The notes beneath the pieces were generated by a model that made no database searches, was not told the DNA's origin, and saw nothing but the letters and a program-made list of their open reading frames with translations. 64,000 nucleotides of DNA. It comes from Mrakia gelida (taxonomy: Eukaryota > Basidiomycota > Tremellomycetes > Cystofilobasidiales > Mrakiaceae). The DNA lies in assembly GCA_024345305.1 (NCBI GenBank), contig BRON01000007.1, positions 744,001 to 808,000 on the forward strand. Reading direction: 5' to 3'. Shown here one piece after another: positions 12,026 through 25,100 of this stretch. The stretch's first letter is position 1; each line of letters opens with the position of its first letter. Both the position numbers and the translations under genes were made by a program.

Positions 12026-12594
12026 ACTAGAGGCGTGGTAGAGTAAAATGGTCTGGACGAGACGTTGCGTTGGTATGTATTATCTGTCGTTGAATCCGGA
12101 TTAGCGTGTTGTGCGGAAGCTTGGGGAAGATAGACCAAGGACAGAAGAACGAAAAGCGAGACGCGTCTCGGGAACTGAAGAACGATTGAGGCTTTCCGGC
12201 TCTCGCGCTCTCTCGCGATTCGCCGCCGGCACATTTGGCGTTCCAGGAGCAACGTCAGGGAGGGAGGGAGATTCCCCACGAATCAACGAGGATGCACGCA
12301 GGTAAAACGTAGAAAAGGAAGGCTCGAAGTCGAACGACGCGTCGAAACCAACCCCGACTCATGAAATGAACTTCTCGTTTCTCTCCTCTCTCCTTCATAC
12401 CTTCTCTCCTCTGTTCATCCTCCCTCCAAAGTCCAAGTCTTCTCTCTCTTTTCCCTCTTTTCATCTCTCCAGTTCACCCTCGCTCGAACAGCGATCGTTA
12501 AAGTCATCAAAGACGCAAAACCCAACTCAACTCAACCCAACGCGTCCCTTTCTTCCCATTGCACCACCCCGTCCTCCGAAAACGAGATACGCGT
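12026..12594. other. Convergent spacer
   Basis: 3' flanks of the kinase-like gene and PEX19. GACGCGTC occurs near 12161 and 12337. No gene supported. Confidence 0.5.
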
Positions 12595-14196
12595 CTAACA
12601 GATCACACAGGCCTCTCCATCGGCTCCTCCACCGAGCGCCCCGAGGTTGGGAAGGCCGTCGGGACCGACTTCCTGTTTTCGTTGCGACAACGACGAAGGG
12701 AGGGAGGAGGGGAGGAGGAGGGAAGGAGGGAGGGAGGGAAGAGGTTAGCTTATCGTTCGAGGAAGCAAAAGAGAAGAAGTGGGAGAGTGACAAGGATTGG
12801 GCAAGGTATGTGGGAAGACGAATGGGAGGGCGAGCGAAGGGAGAGGGAGGGAAAGAAGGTACTCGACACTCACGAATCCTTCCGGCATGTCACCCATCAC
12901 TTCCTTGGGAGGCGAACCGAGGTCTTGCATCTACGAGCCAAAATCAGGGTACGGAGACGAGGAGTCAGCCTCCATCTGCGAAGAGCAACAAGAAGGAGGA
13001 GGACGAGGCGAAACGAAACGCGAACGAACCTTGCCCATCAACTCCCGCACCTCCGCCTTCATCCCCTCGTCCTCATCCTTGAAATCCGGTCGATCAAACA
13101 GCGTCACAATATCCTTCACGAGCTGAGCCTGAAGCTTGTAGGCGTGGAGTTGGGGAGGATCGAGAGCGAGAGCTTCGGGGGAGGTGAGGTAGCTTGGGTA
13201 CTGTTTGAGGCGAGAACGCGAGGGAGGAGAGGTCAGTTTGAGCTTCGACACGAGGATCACGAGGTGAATGGGGAAATAGAGTGTGGAGTTGGGACGCACC
13301 TTGCTGTTCAACTCGTTCAGCGGCTCGTAAAGCACCTCCTTGCTCATCAACCCGTCCATCATGCTCTCGAGCACACCCTCGCCGTCTCCCGAATCTCCTC
13401 CGAGATCTCCTAGACTGGCGAGCAGAGCGGCGAGTGGGTCGTCTGGAGTTGCTGAGGGCTGATGATTCCAAACAAACGCAGCCAAGACGAAAGGAAGAAG
13501 GAAGGAGACGTGAGCTTCGACGCGAGAGGGAACGAGCGTGTCAAGCGAACAACGAGCGAAGGTTGGGACGTACCGTCGAGCTCTCGGCTGAACTCTGTTT
13601 CAACCTCTCCATCGTCTCCCTGATGGTCTTCTGGAAATCCTCTGGCTTCCCTCCCGACGTGCTGCCAGCTCGAGGCTTCGAGGAGGAAGGAGCAGCTGGA
13701 GGAGGAACTGCTCCCTCGGTCTCGGCAAGAGCGTCTGCGAAGACCTTCTCCCAAGCTTCCTTCATAGCACGAGCTTCAGCATCTTCTCCTCCTGGTACTG
13801 ATGAAGCTGAGGTTGAGGTTGCTGTTGGTGGTTGAGCTGCTCCTGCTCCTCCTGCGAGCTCGAGAAGGAGAGATTCCATTCCCTTTGCGAGCTCCGCCGC
13901 GAACGCTTCGTCCGAGAGGTCCTCGTCGTCCTCGACGGTTGCTGTAGAAGTTGGGAGAGTAGCAGCAGATGGAGCAGATGGAGCTTGGGCAGGTGGTGGT
14001 GCGGTGAAGGAAGGGATGATATCTGGAGAGGAGGAGAGGGCAAGTGGATGAAAAGTGAGGATGAGCGAGGGAAGGAAGCTCACGAGCGAGGTCGGGAAAC
14101 GAAGGAGAACAAAGACGAACCGTCCAGATCGTCGTAGTCCTCTTCAGGATCATCAGACGTAGTGGGATTCGAAGGCGGGGGGGCGGAGGAGGACAT
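12595..14196 (-). CDS. PEX19: Peroxin PEX19, import receptor for peroxisomal membrane proteins
   Basis: Cytosolic chaperone/receptor that binds peroxisomal membrane proteins and docks on PEX3. Six exons: 14121-14196, 13574-14022, 13300-13458, 13030-13200, 12874-12930, 12595-12672 (329 aa). The N-terminus is acidic (DDPEEDYDDLDD), as expected for the PEX3-binding region. The middle contains FAAELAKGMESLL and FQKTIRETMERLKQSS; the signature MMDGLMSKEVLYEPLNEL lies in the third exon. The last exon ends CVIC followed by stop, a CaaX box matching the known farnesylation of PEX19. The C-terminal exon was chosen because it alone restores frame after 12874 and yields this box. Confidence is high. Confidence 0.94.
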
Positions 14197-14828
14197 GGCG
14201 AAGGGGCGAAGAGAGAGCTGAGATCTGGAAGGAAGAGAGATGCTGGACGTTGGGAGGGAAGGAGAGCGAGGTCGTCGACGGGTACTCCTGCCGAGTGAGC
14301 TTTCGTTTCCGTTCTTTTTTGTTCTTCTTTTTTGCTCGACGCTTCAGGGTGATCTGAAGTACTATCTGAAGTTCACGCGAGGTAAAATCTGCGCGAGCAT
14401 GCGAGAAAAGAGCGGAACGCAACGAGCCCCTCTGCATCTCCTCTCCTTGGATTCGCTCCTGTGCTCTCCATCTTCCTCATCAACCGTCATCTACTCCCTC
14501 CCTACTCTTCCTAGCTCGCCTCTCTTCTCGCCTGACTCTCCTTTGATGGATCTCGTCTCATCCTGCTCGAAAGCGCTAGAAGGATCGAAACGCCTTCGCC
14601 TCACCGCCCTACACCTCGGGCTCGCGCGTCCTGAACCCCTTCCCCTTAGCCCTCCCCAGCGGTTCAAGTTCCTTCTACACCCCCAGAACCTTCCAGCACC
14701 TCCTATGGATCCCAAGCTTATAAACCTCGAGCTAACCAGCTAACCCTCTTGACCTCCAACCACCACTTTCTCTTCTCTCCAACCCACCCACCCACTCTCA
14801 ACTCTTTCAGCCCAAGCTCACCAACCTC
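14197..14828. other. Upstream spacer
   Basis: Promoter side of PEX19 and 5' side of the weak gene at 14829. An acceptor-like CTCTTTCAG just before 14813 suggests that the gene at 14829 could have an upstream exon here. Nothing firm. Confidence 0.35.
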
Positions 14829-15313
14829 ATGTCCTCCTTCTCCAACAACACTCCTTCGTCCTTCGCCTCATCATCCTCCTCCCCTCTCCAACTCTTCACC
14901 CTCGTCGAGGCATCTTACTCCTCCACACCCTCTCGAGCTACGGTTCGCAATAAGAGAGTAATACCGAGGCCTTCCTCCTCGTCAGCGAACTGCTGGCGAG
15001 GAGTCGAGCGTCGAGCTCTTCCTACCAGGTGCGTCGTCTTCCACCCCTCCTTCCTCCCCCTTTCCTCTGTTCGTCATCACCCTCGAACCTCATACTGACT
15101 TCTCTCTTCTCTCTCTTCCTATCAACCAGACTCGACCTCTACTCCTCTCCTCGCTCCTCGCCGGACATCAACATCGACCTCGCTTCGACCCTCCACGTCG
15201 ACGGTCGCACCTTCGAGGATCCTCCCCCGGGAGGACTCGTCGATGAGCCATCTTGCTCTTGGAATCACTTGGGATACGACGGGGGGACTGGGGAACGAGG
15301 AGTGAGTGGTTGA
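14829..15313 (+). CDS. Hypothetical Ser-rich protein (weak)
   Basis: Two exons, 14829-15028 and 15130-15313, would give 127 aa with consensus-like splice sites and correct phase. The start is Ser/Asn-rich; the second exon reads RLDLYSSPRSSPDINIDL and ends in an acidic/Gly-rich tail. I do not recognise it. Another frame of exon 1 (AFLLVSELLARSRASSSYQ) looks more helical, so the model, or even the frame, could be wrong. An AT-rich stretch at about 15421-15475 would suit its 3' UTR. Confidence 0.35.
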
Positions 15314-16177
15314 GTGGAATCCGTGGTGGCGGGGAGGCAGGGAATCGGAGGGAGAGCAGAGGAGAGAAGGCTGATGAGCTGGCTGATCAAGTCGAGACGA
15401 GGAAAGCGTCGCCTTTGCATACTACATATTTACGAAATTAACGACCTAATTATATATACTGTTCTTGTACTGGCTCTGAGATCAAAACTGAGTGAGGGGA
15501 CGAAGGAAGAGCGATGGTGAGTCGTTCGAGCGGAGGATGATCAATCGAGCTACGTCGTCGTTTTCGGACCTTTGCGACCATGGATCGTTCTCGCACGACT
15601 CGTTCTCTCCCCCAAGATACTTCATGGGCGTCCCAGACCATCTCGCTCAAGATCCGAATGCCTCCCCAGCTCAGCGGTCGACTTCTCCATCTCATCACTC
15701 GTCTCCGGACTCGCCGTCGACGACGCGTCCAACCCACCTTCCTATCCGATTTAGGTCCCAAAAACTCTCCTCCTTCCAAGTCAGGCTTCTCTTCCCACAC
15801 TGGGACATCTCCTCGTCGCCTCCACTAGCTTTCGGACAGAGGTAGAGGATCCGAAGTGGATCCGGGCACGACGAAGTCGGCCTTACGGCACTCGATATCT
15901 TCTTCTGCTATTTAGCCCAACTCTGCCCTCTCTCTCTCTTACCTGACACCATCACCATCCTTCAAATCTTCTCAACTCTCCCCTCTGTGAGTTCTCTTTT
16001 CTTCTCCGTTGGGATGATCCTAAGGGGCAGACTCCTCCTTCGAGTCGAGCTCGACAAGTCGGAGGGACGAACGATGGGCTGCGTTCGTCGAACTTCGAGC
16101 TCATGAACCTTCTCCTCCCTTCCCTTCCTTCTCTCGCCTCAGCTCCCACCTCCTCGCACCTCTTCAACCTCACCAAA
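15314..16177. other. Spacer before dehydrogenase 1
   Basis: AT-rich 3' UTR-like segment at 15421-15475, then GC-rich sequence with one GACGCGTC near 15722 and the C/T-rich leader of the dehydrogenase. No gene supported. Confidence 0.4.
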
Positions 16178-17770
16178 ATGGCTCCCGACAACGAATGGCG
16201 AAACATCAAGGACCAGTTCAACAAACTTCCTCGCGTTTCAGGCGTCGACTTGACCGGACGAGTCGTACTCGTAACGGGCGGCAGTGGGTGAGCTCGCTCG
16301 TTCCCTCATTGCTTTTACCGCTCTGACTCTGACGCAAACGTCAGCTGACTCATCTACTCGTTCCTTATGTCGTTTCTGCAGAGGGCTGGGCTACGAGGCC
16401 GCTTTGACGTTCGCGAAGCTCAACCCATCTCGTCTCATCCTCACCGCTCGATCCGTTGCGTCTGGAGAGAAGGCCATTCAGCAGATCCTTCATCTTACGG
16501 GCTACAAGTGCGAGGTCTGGGTCTTGGATCTCATGAACCTCAAGAGTGTCGAGTCGTTCGCTCAAAAGGCGAAGATCGAGCTCGAGAGGTTGGACATCTT
16601 GGTGAGCTCGTTTCGACTCTCTCGTCTTCTTTCTCGCGCTCCGACTGACGTGTGATTCTCTTCTTCTCTTTCTCACACAGCTTTCCAACGCTGGTGAGTC
16701 CAAGCCCTCTTCGAAGTTGCTCGTGAGCCGTCTCAACGACTGACGCGTCGCTTTTCTTCGCAGGCGTCGCTCCAATGAAGTACCAGCTTTCCGTCCACGG
16801 CTACGAGTCAGCGTTCGTCCCCGACTTCTCGTCTTCTCTCCTACTTTTAGGCTCTGACGAATCTCGTTCTCTATCAGTTGTCAGGTCAACAACATCTCCA
16901 ACTCGCTCCTTTGCCTCCTCCTCCTCCCTCTCCTCATCCAAACCTCGACCCTTCCTCCTCCCGTCGGATCCAAGTCCGCCACCTTCATTCCTCACCTTAC
17001 CATCACCTCGAGCGGACTGCAGTACAAGGTCAACGGTCTCCCAGGCCTTGGGCCCGCCGAGGAGGGGAGGACCATGGAGTTGATGAGCAAGGAGGCGAGA
17101 TTCAGCATTTACACCTACCAGGATACTAAAGGTGAGTCTTGGATAGTCTCTCCACTCTCCCTGATACTTCTGCCGTCTGACCTCCGAGCTTCGAGCTTTG
17201 AGCGTGAAGGCGAAGACTTGCATCGCTGACCTTCGACGCGTCTTCGTTTTCCAGCCATCAACATCCTCAACGCCGAATCGCTCATCTCCCTTCTCCCTCC
17301 CACCTCGAACGGGAAGCCTTCCGTCATCATCAACACTATCGACCCTGGATTCTGTGACACTGGACTCCAACGAAGCGCTACTGGGATTGTGGCCGTCGTG
17401 ATCTCGTGAGTCGCTCTTTTCGACGCGTCGACTTTCGTCCCTCCCTCTCGAGCTGACCTTCTTCCCCCTTCGTTCATCGCCAGAGTCTTCAAGTTCCTCC
17501 TCGCTCGAACTCCCGAAGTTGGTGCTAGGAACATCACCTACGGTTGCCTCGCGGAGACTTCTCAAGGGGCTTACATTGCGTCCTGCCAGGAGGAAGAGTG
17601 AGTTCTCGCACGACTCGACGTTGACCCTCGTTTAGCTCAAAACTGATCACTCGTCTTCGCTTCCCTGCAGAGCCGGCGACTTCGTGATCAGCGAGAGTGG
17701 GAAGAAGATCGGGGCTGCGATCTGGGAGGAGATGAAGGCCATTTGGATGAAGGAGGGAGTTCTCGTTTGA
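16178..17770 (+). CDS. Short-chain dehydrogenase/reductase, copy 1
   Basis: NAD(P)H-dependent oxidoreductase of the classical SDR fold; substrate unknown. Exons 16178-16287, 16382-16601, 16681-16693, 16764-16812, 16878-17131, 17255-17405, 17484-17597, 17671-17770 (336 aa). The cofactor motif TGGSGGLG spans the first intron, LILTAR ends the second strand, LSNAG is formed by the 13-nt microexon, ITSSG supplies the catalytic serine and YQDTK the YxxxK pair. The C-terminus (IWEEMKAIWMKEGVLV) resembles light-dependent-reductase or Erg27-like fungal SDRs. An in-frame ATG at 16103 exists but encodes leader-like Ser/Pro sequence, so 16178 is preferred. A paralogue with identical internal exon lengths lies at 28250-29952. 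Confidence 0.9.
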
Positions 17771-17918
17771 TTCGCGTCGTCCGTCGTCTTCGTCGTCTTT
17801 CCCATCTCCCTCGTCTCTCCACCTTCGTTTATCTTTCTGCATATCATCCAACGGACATACTATTATTCGATTCATACTAATTTTGAGTCTTCGTTTCAAG
17901 TCGTTCACTACTGCTGGA

Positions 17919-18603
17919 CTACTCCTTCTTCGCCTCTTCCTCGTCGTCATCCTCCTCCTCCTCATCGAGATCTCCGTCCTCCTCCTTCTCGTCCTTGGTC
18001 ACTCGTCCCCACTTCCCCTCGACGAGTTCCTCCACAACGAGATCTGTAAGAGCGAAACGAGGTCAGCTCTCGGTCTTGCCGAAGAGAAGGAGAAAGGGAG
18101 GGGGACAAGGGGAAAGGGAGGAGGAAGGTCGAGCTCACCACCGGGATGCTTCGAGACGTAGAACGCAACGAAACCCTTGATCTCAGCCGCCTTCTCCTTG
18201 GGTTCAGGGTAGTACCAAGCGATGTCTTTGGCGTCTTTGAAGTTGTAGTAGTGGGCGGTTCTGTTGAACGAACGAAACGAGCGAGAACGAGAACGAACGT
18301 CAGCGGACGAAACAAATCTCGATCTCTAACGAGAAGGCTGAACTGACCCTTTCCAAGGGCAAACGGTCGTGGTCTCGGACTTGGTGAACAGATCAGTCTC
18401 GACGCACTCCTCGGGGAAGTACCAATCTGAATGAACGACGGCGAAGGGGGAAGGTCAGCGAGAGGGAAGGGAGATGGAAGGTCGGGAGATCGTGGACTGT
18501 TTGAGTTTGATGGGAAGGACTGACTGCCCTCGAGCTTGACGAGCTCGTCGAAAGGACCACTGGCGATGATTTCTCCCTTGTAGAGTGCTTGGTAGATTGA
18601 CAT
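17919..18603 (-). CDS. DUF427 domain protein
   Basis: Four exons: 18525-18603, 18348-18426, 18139-18260, 17919-18043 (134 aa). The order of motifs GEIIASG, WYFPEECV, TVCPWKGTAHYY, IAWYYPEP and IKGFVAFY is characteristic of the small beta-barrel DUF427 family, found in bacteria and fungi and of unknown biochemical function. A highly acidic tail (DLDEEEEDDDEEEAKKE) follows the domain and is probably disordered. Convergent with dehydrogenase 1, with only 148 bp between stop codons. Confidence 0.88.
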
Positions 18604-19475
18604 GGTTTGGGACGGGTTTGGCTGAAGGAAGGGAGGGAGGAGGAGGGGAAAGGAGGGGAGGGAAGAGATGGTCAGCTCGAGAAAGTCAGAACGGCTCGTC
18701 ATTCCTCCCTCCTGTCCCCTCCTTCAGAGTGTACGAGAGAGCGAAGACTCACAGGTTGAGTGTGAGTTGGTGTTGGTGTTAGTTTGGATTGATGCTTTGG
18801 GGTGATGATGGGTGTTGGGAGGGAAGGAGGAAAAGGATTCGTCAGAAGACAAGGCGCAGAGGGAGAGGAGCGGCGAGGTGAGCCGAACCTGACTCCTTCC
18901 TGATCCTTCGCCTTTGATCTCGAGCTTGAGCTTAGCCCTGCTGAAGATGGAAGTTCTGGTACCAGTGCGTCATCGTCATTTCGGTTCCATTTCGGCTTAC
19001 CTGCAGAGGGGAGTCGCTCTGAAGGAGTGAGCTGGAAGTCGAAGAGCCCCAGGCGAGACGAAACCCGACGCGTCGACTTTCTCCCTCCTGCTCTCTCACG
19101 GACGAGGCCAGTTTTTGGAACGATCAATCTCCTGTCTCATTCCATTTCGATGCTTCGAAGTGAGAATCTAGTAGCACATGATCTACAAAAAAAGAAAGCC
19201 AAAAAAAAGCTACGCCAACGAAACAAAGCAACAGACGAACGAAGTCGAAGAAGCAAGCTCGCGACGAGTTGAGAATCTCCAAAGAAGCGGGAGACATAGA
19301 AAGGGGAAGAAAGTGAAGAAGAGACGTGTAAAGCGAAAGTGGAGTAGCGTGAGTTGAGAACAGAAAAGCAAGAAAGACCGAGAGAGCTATAGGAGGAGAT
19401 GAGGACAGATGCAAAGGAAGGAAACGACCGAACGACGAGAGCAAAGAAACGAGACGCGAGGGGAACGCGAGTCGT
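18604..19475. other. Spacer DUF427 promoter / fibrillarin 3' flank
   Basis: Contains one GACGCGTC near 19067 and an A-rich tract near 19185-19212 beyond the fibrillarin stop. No gene supported. Confidence 0.45.
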
Positions 19476-21263
19476 CTACTTGTGTCGAAGGTAGGACTGG
19501 GGGGAGAAAGAGGGGAAAAGAGAGGTGAGGGGTCAGTAAGAGGCAAAACGATGAAGGGACGAAAGCGACGCGACGAGACGAAGTCGAACTCACTCCAATA
19601 ACCATAGCGTGATCACGCTCGTAAGGCTCAAGGGTAAGCTGCTCGTGGGGCTTGATGTTCTCAGCCTGCATTCGCTTGACCTCAGCGGCGAAGACGGCTG
19701 TAGAAAAGGAGAAGAAAGCGTCAGCGCGAGGAAGAGGAGCAGGGAGAAGACGGGAAGACTCACCCTCAGCGGGAGCGGTCGAGTCGATACACGAAGCCTT
19801 GATGGAGACGACGATGTGTCCTCCGTTCTTGAGGAAGTGGTGAGCGTTAAGGGCAACGATACGGGCCTGATCGGGCTGAGCGACATCGGCGACTGGAGGG
19901 AGGAGCGAAGGGAAGACGAGGTGAGCTTCGAGACTTCGACTGCGAGATTAGAAGCGAGTTAAAGGTACTAACAGATGACGTCAACCATGGAGAGAAGCAT
20001 ACGGTACTTGTTGGGGTATCGGGCATCCTCAATGATGGCTGAAGGGAAGAGGAGGCGAGTCAGCGACGTTGTTTCGAAGCTCGCTCGAGACACGAAAGCT
20101 CGAACTCACGGATAACGTTGGTCCTCTTCTTGGCCATGTTGATCAGATCTCGTCCAGATCGGTGGGAGAACTCGACGGCGTAGACGGTTCCCTCAGGTCC
20201 AACGATATCGGCGACGTGAGAGACGGAGGTTCCAGAGGCGGCTCCGAGGTAGAGGACCTTCTTTCCGGGGGCGATGTAGATCTCATCGAGACCTCCGAGG
20301 ATACCAGCGGCAAGCTTGGATCTGAAAGGGTTCCAGACTCGGTACTCGGTCTTGACCTCCATACCATCCTCTCCGGGGGAGGCGATGGTGATTCGCTGCG
20401 AGGGGAGGAAGAGAGAAGAGGTGGAGGAAGGGAAGGAAGGCGAGAAAAAGGTCAGCTCGAGCAAAGTCGAGTTCTCGAGGGCTGGGGAAGTAGAGATGGG
20501 TGAACGAACCTTCTCTCCGTAGACGGAATCTCCGGGGACCAAGTTTCGGGTGACGAGGAGGTGCTCCTGAAGGAAGAGGAAAGTGGAAAAGGGAAGGAAG
20601 GAAGGATGGTCAGCTTTGACTCGTTTCTCGCGCGCCCAACCTCTTCAACCCAAAAAACCCTTCCCGCATGCCCTCAACTCCCTACAACGAAACCACCTCG
20701 ACCACGAGCAGGTGTAGGGTGTGGACTAACCTTTCCCTTGGCAACGAAGACACCCTTGTGCCTGTGAGGCTCGAGGATAACGGAAGCTCCTCCCTTCTTG
20801 GCTCCGACTCCAGCTCCTCCTCGTCCTCCTCCTCGTCCACCACGTCCTCGGTCTCCACCTCGACCCCTGTCTCCTCCTCGTCCTCCTCCACGTCCACCTC
20901 GATCTCCTCCTCCTCGAGCAGAGAAGCCACCTCGAGCTCCCCCTCGTCCTCCACGGTCTCCTCCTCCGAATCCACCTCGTCCGCCTCCTCGACCTCCACG
21001 GTCTCCTCCTCCAAAGCCTCCTCGGCCACCTCGGGGTGCGTCTGTATAGTAAGAAGGGGTGGTTGTCGAGAGTGGAGGGCGAGAGGTGGGCGTTGAGATG
21101 GAGGTTGTAGATATCGAAGGGAAGGCGAGGCGAGGGAAGGGAGGGACGGGAGAGAAAGTGAAGAAAGTGAGAGAGTTGATCAGCACTCGTTTCCTAGTCC
21201 TCCCTTCGACCTGCGCTCGATATGTTTTTCGACAATGAGAAAGTACGTACCTCCGTAAGCCAT
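19476..21263 (-). CDS. NOP1: Fibrillarin, box C/D snoRNP 2'-O-methyltransferase
   Basis: Catalytic subunit of box C/D snoRNPs that methylates rRNA in the nucleolus with S-adenosylmethionine. Eight exons: 21251-21263, 20731-21041, 20510-20566, 20110-20395, 19973-20038, 19764-19892, 19594-19697, 19476-19496 (328 aa). The start codon sits in a 13-nt first coding exon. Residues about 9-95 form the GAR domain (repeated GGRGG and GGDRGG). Then come [19 protein letters not shown], the SAM pocket [34 protein letters not shown], and [14 protein letters not shown]. The C-terminus is [19 protein letters not shown]. All family hallmarks are present. Confidence 0.97.
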
Positions 21264-22135
21264 TTTGTTGATGTAGAAAAGAGAAAAGGGGGGGAAAAGA
21301 AAGGGAGGGAGGGAGCGGTTAGAAGAGAGAAGGGAGGGAGCTCGTGAAGTTTGAAAGATTCAACCCTCGAACGCAGAGCGCAGCCCTGCTTCCTTCGTTT
21401 CAGCCCACTTCCTGGAGGAGCGAAACCTGCTCTCTCGTCGGTGGGTGCTTCTTACAGCGTCAGTACAGGAGATTCCTCGGAGTTCAGCTCGTCACATCGT
21501 TCATCCTCGAGAAAAAATGGTCAGAGGAGTCGAAGCCAACGCGGCCGTCGCTCGTCTCTTCTCCTTTGAACAGTTAAGAGCGAGCCTCTCGTCTCGCTCT
21601 CAAGTTTGAAGACCTCGGTATACAGTGGATGTAAGCCATGATTTATGAATGGCTGTTTGAGGAGTCAGAGACTCAATGGTAAAAGCAGAGGCAGGAGAAG
21701 GCGACTTGTCGTCGTCGGACGACGCGACGCGATCTACCCCTTCAGATTTGATAGCCATCAACCTGATACCGGCAACGAAGACGTGTCGTTGCTTTCTCAG
21801 GATTGTGGTGTGGGAAAGACGGTCCTCAGAGAGCGACTCGCAGAGACGTGATCGAGGATCAGACGCGTCGCGGGAGCCTCGCCCTTCGCCAGCAGGCGAG
21901 CTGCCATGTCCGAAAAAGCTCCTTCTTAGCAGCTTTTCGAGACCAACGGCCCATCTCGCTCCTCGAGGGTTCATCTCTTTTCCCGAATATACCTTTTGGC
22001 GTGCTGACCTTTCCCTCTCTCCTCTTCTGCCCCCGAAACGAAATCCTCGCTCTCCCTCAGTCGAGCTCAACGGTTCCCTTATCCTCCACCCCGCCCAACC
22101 ACCCTTTTCCCTCCCCTCCCTTCTCCCTTTCGACG
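21264..22135. other. Divergent spacer fibrillarin / deubiquitinase
   Basis: Promoter region for both genes. Contains GACGCGTC near 21863 and a C/T-rich leader before 22136. No further gene seen. Confidence 0.45.
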
Positions 22136-25100
22136 ATGTCGTTCTACGTTCAGTATCCTCCGCCGCCCAACTCTCAGGGCTCGTCCTCCTACCACCCTAC
22201 GTTCAACGGCTTCGTTCCCAGGCCACCACCTCCACCTTCCTCTGCCCCAACTTTCTACCCTCCTCCTCCTCAAGTCTTTCACCCTCATCCCTCGAAACCA
22301 CCGCCGCAGCGTGAGTGTCCATCTCCTTCTTCGTCCTATGTAGAGGATGGTGGGCTCTGAGCTTGAAGGGAGGTTGGGAGGAGCTTGAGAAGAGACGAGG
22401 GTCGAATCGGACTCGTGCGAGCTGTCGAAGGGAGCTCGTCTCCTTCCTGCTCTTTCGAGCTCAGGCAGCTTTTCAATTGTCTCCCAGGAGCAACGAGAAC
22501 CTCCTCATGATACCTAGCAGACCTTCAGCTCGCCTTACCTCCTCCCATTTTGTCTTCTGCTTGAATGCTCTTTTTTTGAGCGAGATCTTCGTTGCTGACT
22601 CCTTCTTCGCTTCACCTTTCTTTGCTTCTCTTCCTCAGCTTCCCCGCCTCCAGCTCCTATACCTCAACCTATCGCATCAACCTCAAAATCAAGTGAGTAC
22701 ATGCATCTCACTTCTCCATCCTCTTTCCGATCAGCTCGTCAGCTAGGAGGGGAGGGAAGAGCTGCTCGTTCGACCTCCTTCTCTCGAGCTCGCAAGACCT
22801 CCTCAAATCGATGACGGCTTGAGAGCTCTCGTTCCTTCCTCCTTCTGCTCGTATACTGACCGTTCTCGTCTTCTGTAACTCTTTCTTGCAGCGCTCTACC
22901 CTTCTCGACCTCATCCCACTCCGTCGTATAACTCTCCTCGCCTTCTCTCTCGCTCTCGACCTTCAAACACCTCCACGGCTCCTGGAGTCACCTTCATCTC
23001 CTCCATCGTCCTTCCTGACTCAGTCAAGCATACCTTCACGTTATGGCAAGAGGAGGAACAGGACGAGGAAGAGGCCGTGCCCGAGAAGGTGGTCGGACTG
23101 TCGAACGGAGCGGAGAAGTTGAGCTTTGGAGTCGCGGAGAGTTCGAGTGGGAAGGGGAAGGGAGCTGAGGTCGAGGGAGAGGTCTCTCAACCCCTACCCA
23201 TAGAAGAGAAGAAGGACTCGCCTGTTATCGTGGAGTCGAAACCGTCAGTGCCATCTTCGACACCAGCTGCTGCTCCTCCAGCTCCCTCGACGTCGGTACC
23301 AGCCCCTTCGCCTCCTCCTCCTCCTCCCTCGCCTCCTCCACCTCCTCCTTCTGTTTCTCTCCCTCCCAAACCCACTCCCGCTCCTCAACCATCTCCTCCC
23401 ATTCCCTCCTCAGTCCCGGCCACTTCTCCTCCTCCCATCATTCCAGCTTCGACTCCCGCTCCTTCGTCTCCCTCTACACCAAAATCGACAGTCGTCGTCC
23501 CCTCTTCCTCCACCACCGACGCCCCTTCTTCTCCTCCTCCCGCTCCCACCGTCCCAGCTCCCGCTCCTCCTCCCGTCAAAAAGGCTCCTACCTCGTGGGC
23601 CTCCCTTCTTCGACCTCCTCCCTCGGCTAACCCTCCTCCTTCCACTCAAACCACCGTCAACGGATCCGCCGCCGCGACCAAGTCGAAGGCGAACGGTGTC
23701 GGAAAGAAGGTCAAGCCTTCGTCGCTCGCCCAGCTTTTGAGCGTTGGAGCAGCTCCTGGAGAGGGAGGGCCCGCGTCGGATACTACTGCGAGAGGATTGG
23801 TGAACAGAGGAAACCTGTGTTTCGTCAACTCGGTGCGTCTCGAATCGAGCGAGAGTTGTTGAAGTTGCGAGAAACGAGAGCTGACTTGGACCGCTCGTTC
23901 ACCTCGATAACAGATCCTCCAAGTCTTGGTCTTCACTCCTGGTTTCTACACCCTCTTCAAGCTCTTGGGAGAGATGCTTCCAGCAGATCTGAAGGGAGAA
24001 TACCCTCTCGTCGACGCGATGTCAGTCTCCTCCCCGATCCTCCATCGTCGCGTTCCTCTCGAGCTCTCGCTGATCCTCGATCTCCCTTCTTCTCTTCGAC
24101 TGCGACAGGATCATCTTCCTTCGAGAGTTCCCTCCATCTTCCTCGGCCTCCTCAGCAGCCTCAGCCTCTCAGTTCCCCGCTCCTCCCACCGCCGCCGCGT
24201 CGTCGACCGCTTCCTCGTCTGCTTCGACACCAACAGGTTCGAACGGAGCTTCCAAGGCTCTCGGAGGAGGACCTGCCGACGCTTTCGTTCCCGAGGGAAT
24301 CTACACTGCTCTCACGCACATCCCTTGCTTCTCGTTCATGAGGGTTCGTTCTGTTTTCCTTCGCTTGCCCTCGACGCGTCCCTTCGACTTCGTCGTCGCT
24401 GACCTCTCCCCGTCTTTCGTGTCCCCTCGAGCAGCAAGGACATCAAGAGGACGCCGAAGAGTTCCTCGGGTTCTTCCTCAACACTCTCCACGAGGAGATC
24501 GGATCTCTGCTGAACCGAGAGGGTGGTCGAATCGGAGGAGCCGTCTCGGCTGCTGTCAACGGAGCTGGAGGAGGAGGATGGGGAGAGGAAGGCGAGGAGG
24601 GAGTCAGAGTCGTCGCTGCTGGTGGAGGAGGATCTGGGAACGGGGGAGACGACGGGTGGATGGAGGTTGGGAAGAAGAACAAGAGTAGTTTGTTGAGAAC
24701 GGTGAGTCTTTCGTCTCTCTGCTCGACCTTCTCTCTCGACGTGCGTGCTTGACCTTCCCGAAACACGATCTGACCTTTCCACCTCGGGTTTTCTCCGTTC
24801 CAGACCGAGTCCCGACCCAACTCTATCACTCACCTCTTCACGGGCCTCCTTCGATCCACCCTCCTCCTTCCTTCGCCCGCCAAACCCTCCATCACCATCG
24901 AGCCCTTCTCTCCTCTCCAACTCGACATCCAACCCCCTCACATCCACTCCATCGAGGCTGCCTTGCTTCACCTCACGTCTCCCGAGGTTATTCACGGAGT
25001 GACGCTCCCTGGAGGACGAGGTGAGGGTGAGGCGAGCAAGAGGTGCGAGTTGGAGAGGATGCCGAGGGTGTTGATGCTTCATCTGAAGAGGTTCGGGTGG

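Noticed and set aside
12559..13413. 284-codon + strand open frame
   Set aside because: Antisense to PEX19 exons and introns, with no recognisable feature.
20674..21186. Long minus-strand frame reading through the Gly-rich region
   Set aside because: This is the fibrillarin GAR exon extended into intron sequence on both sides, not a separate gene.
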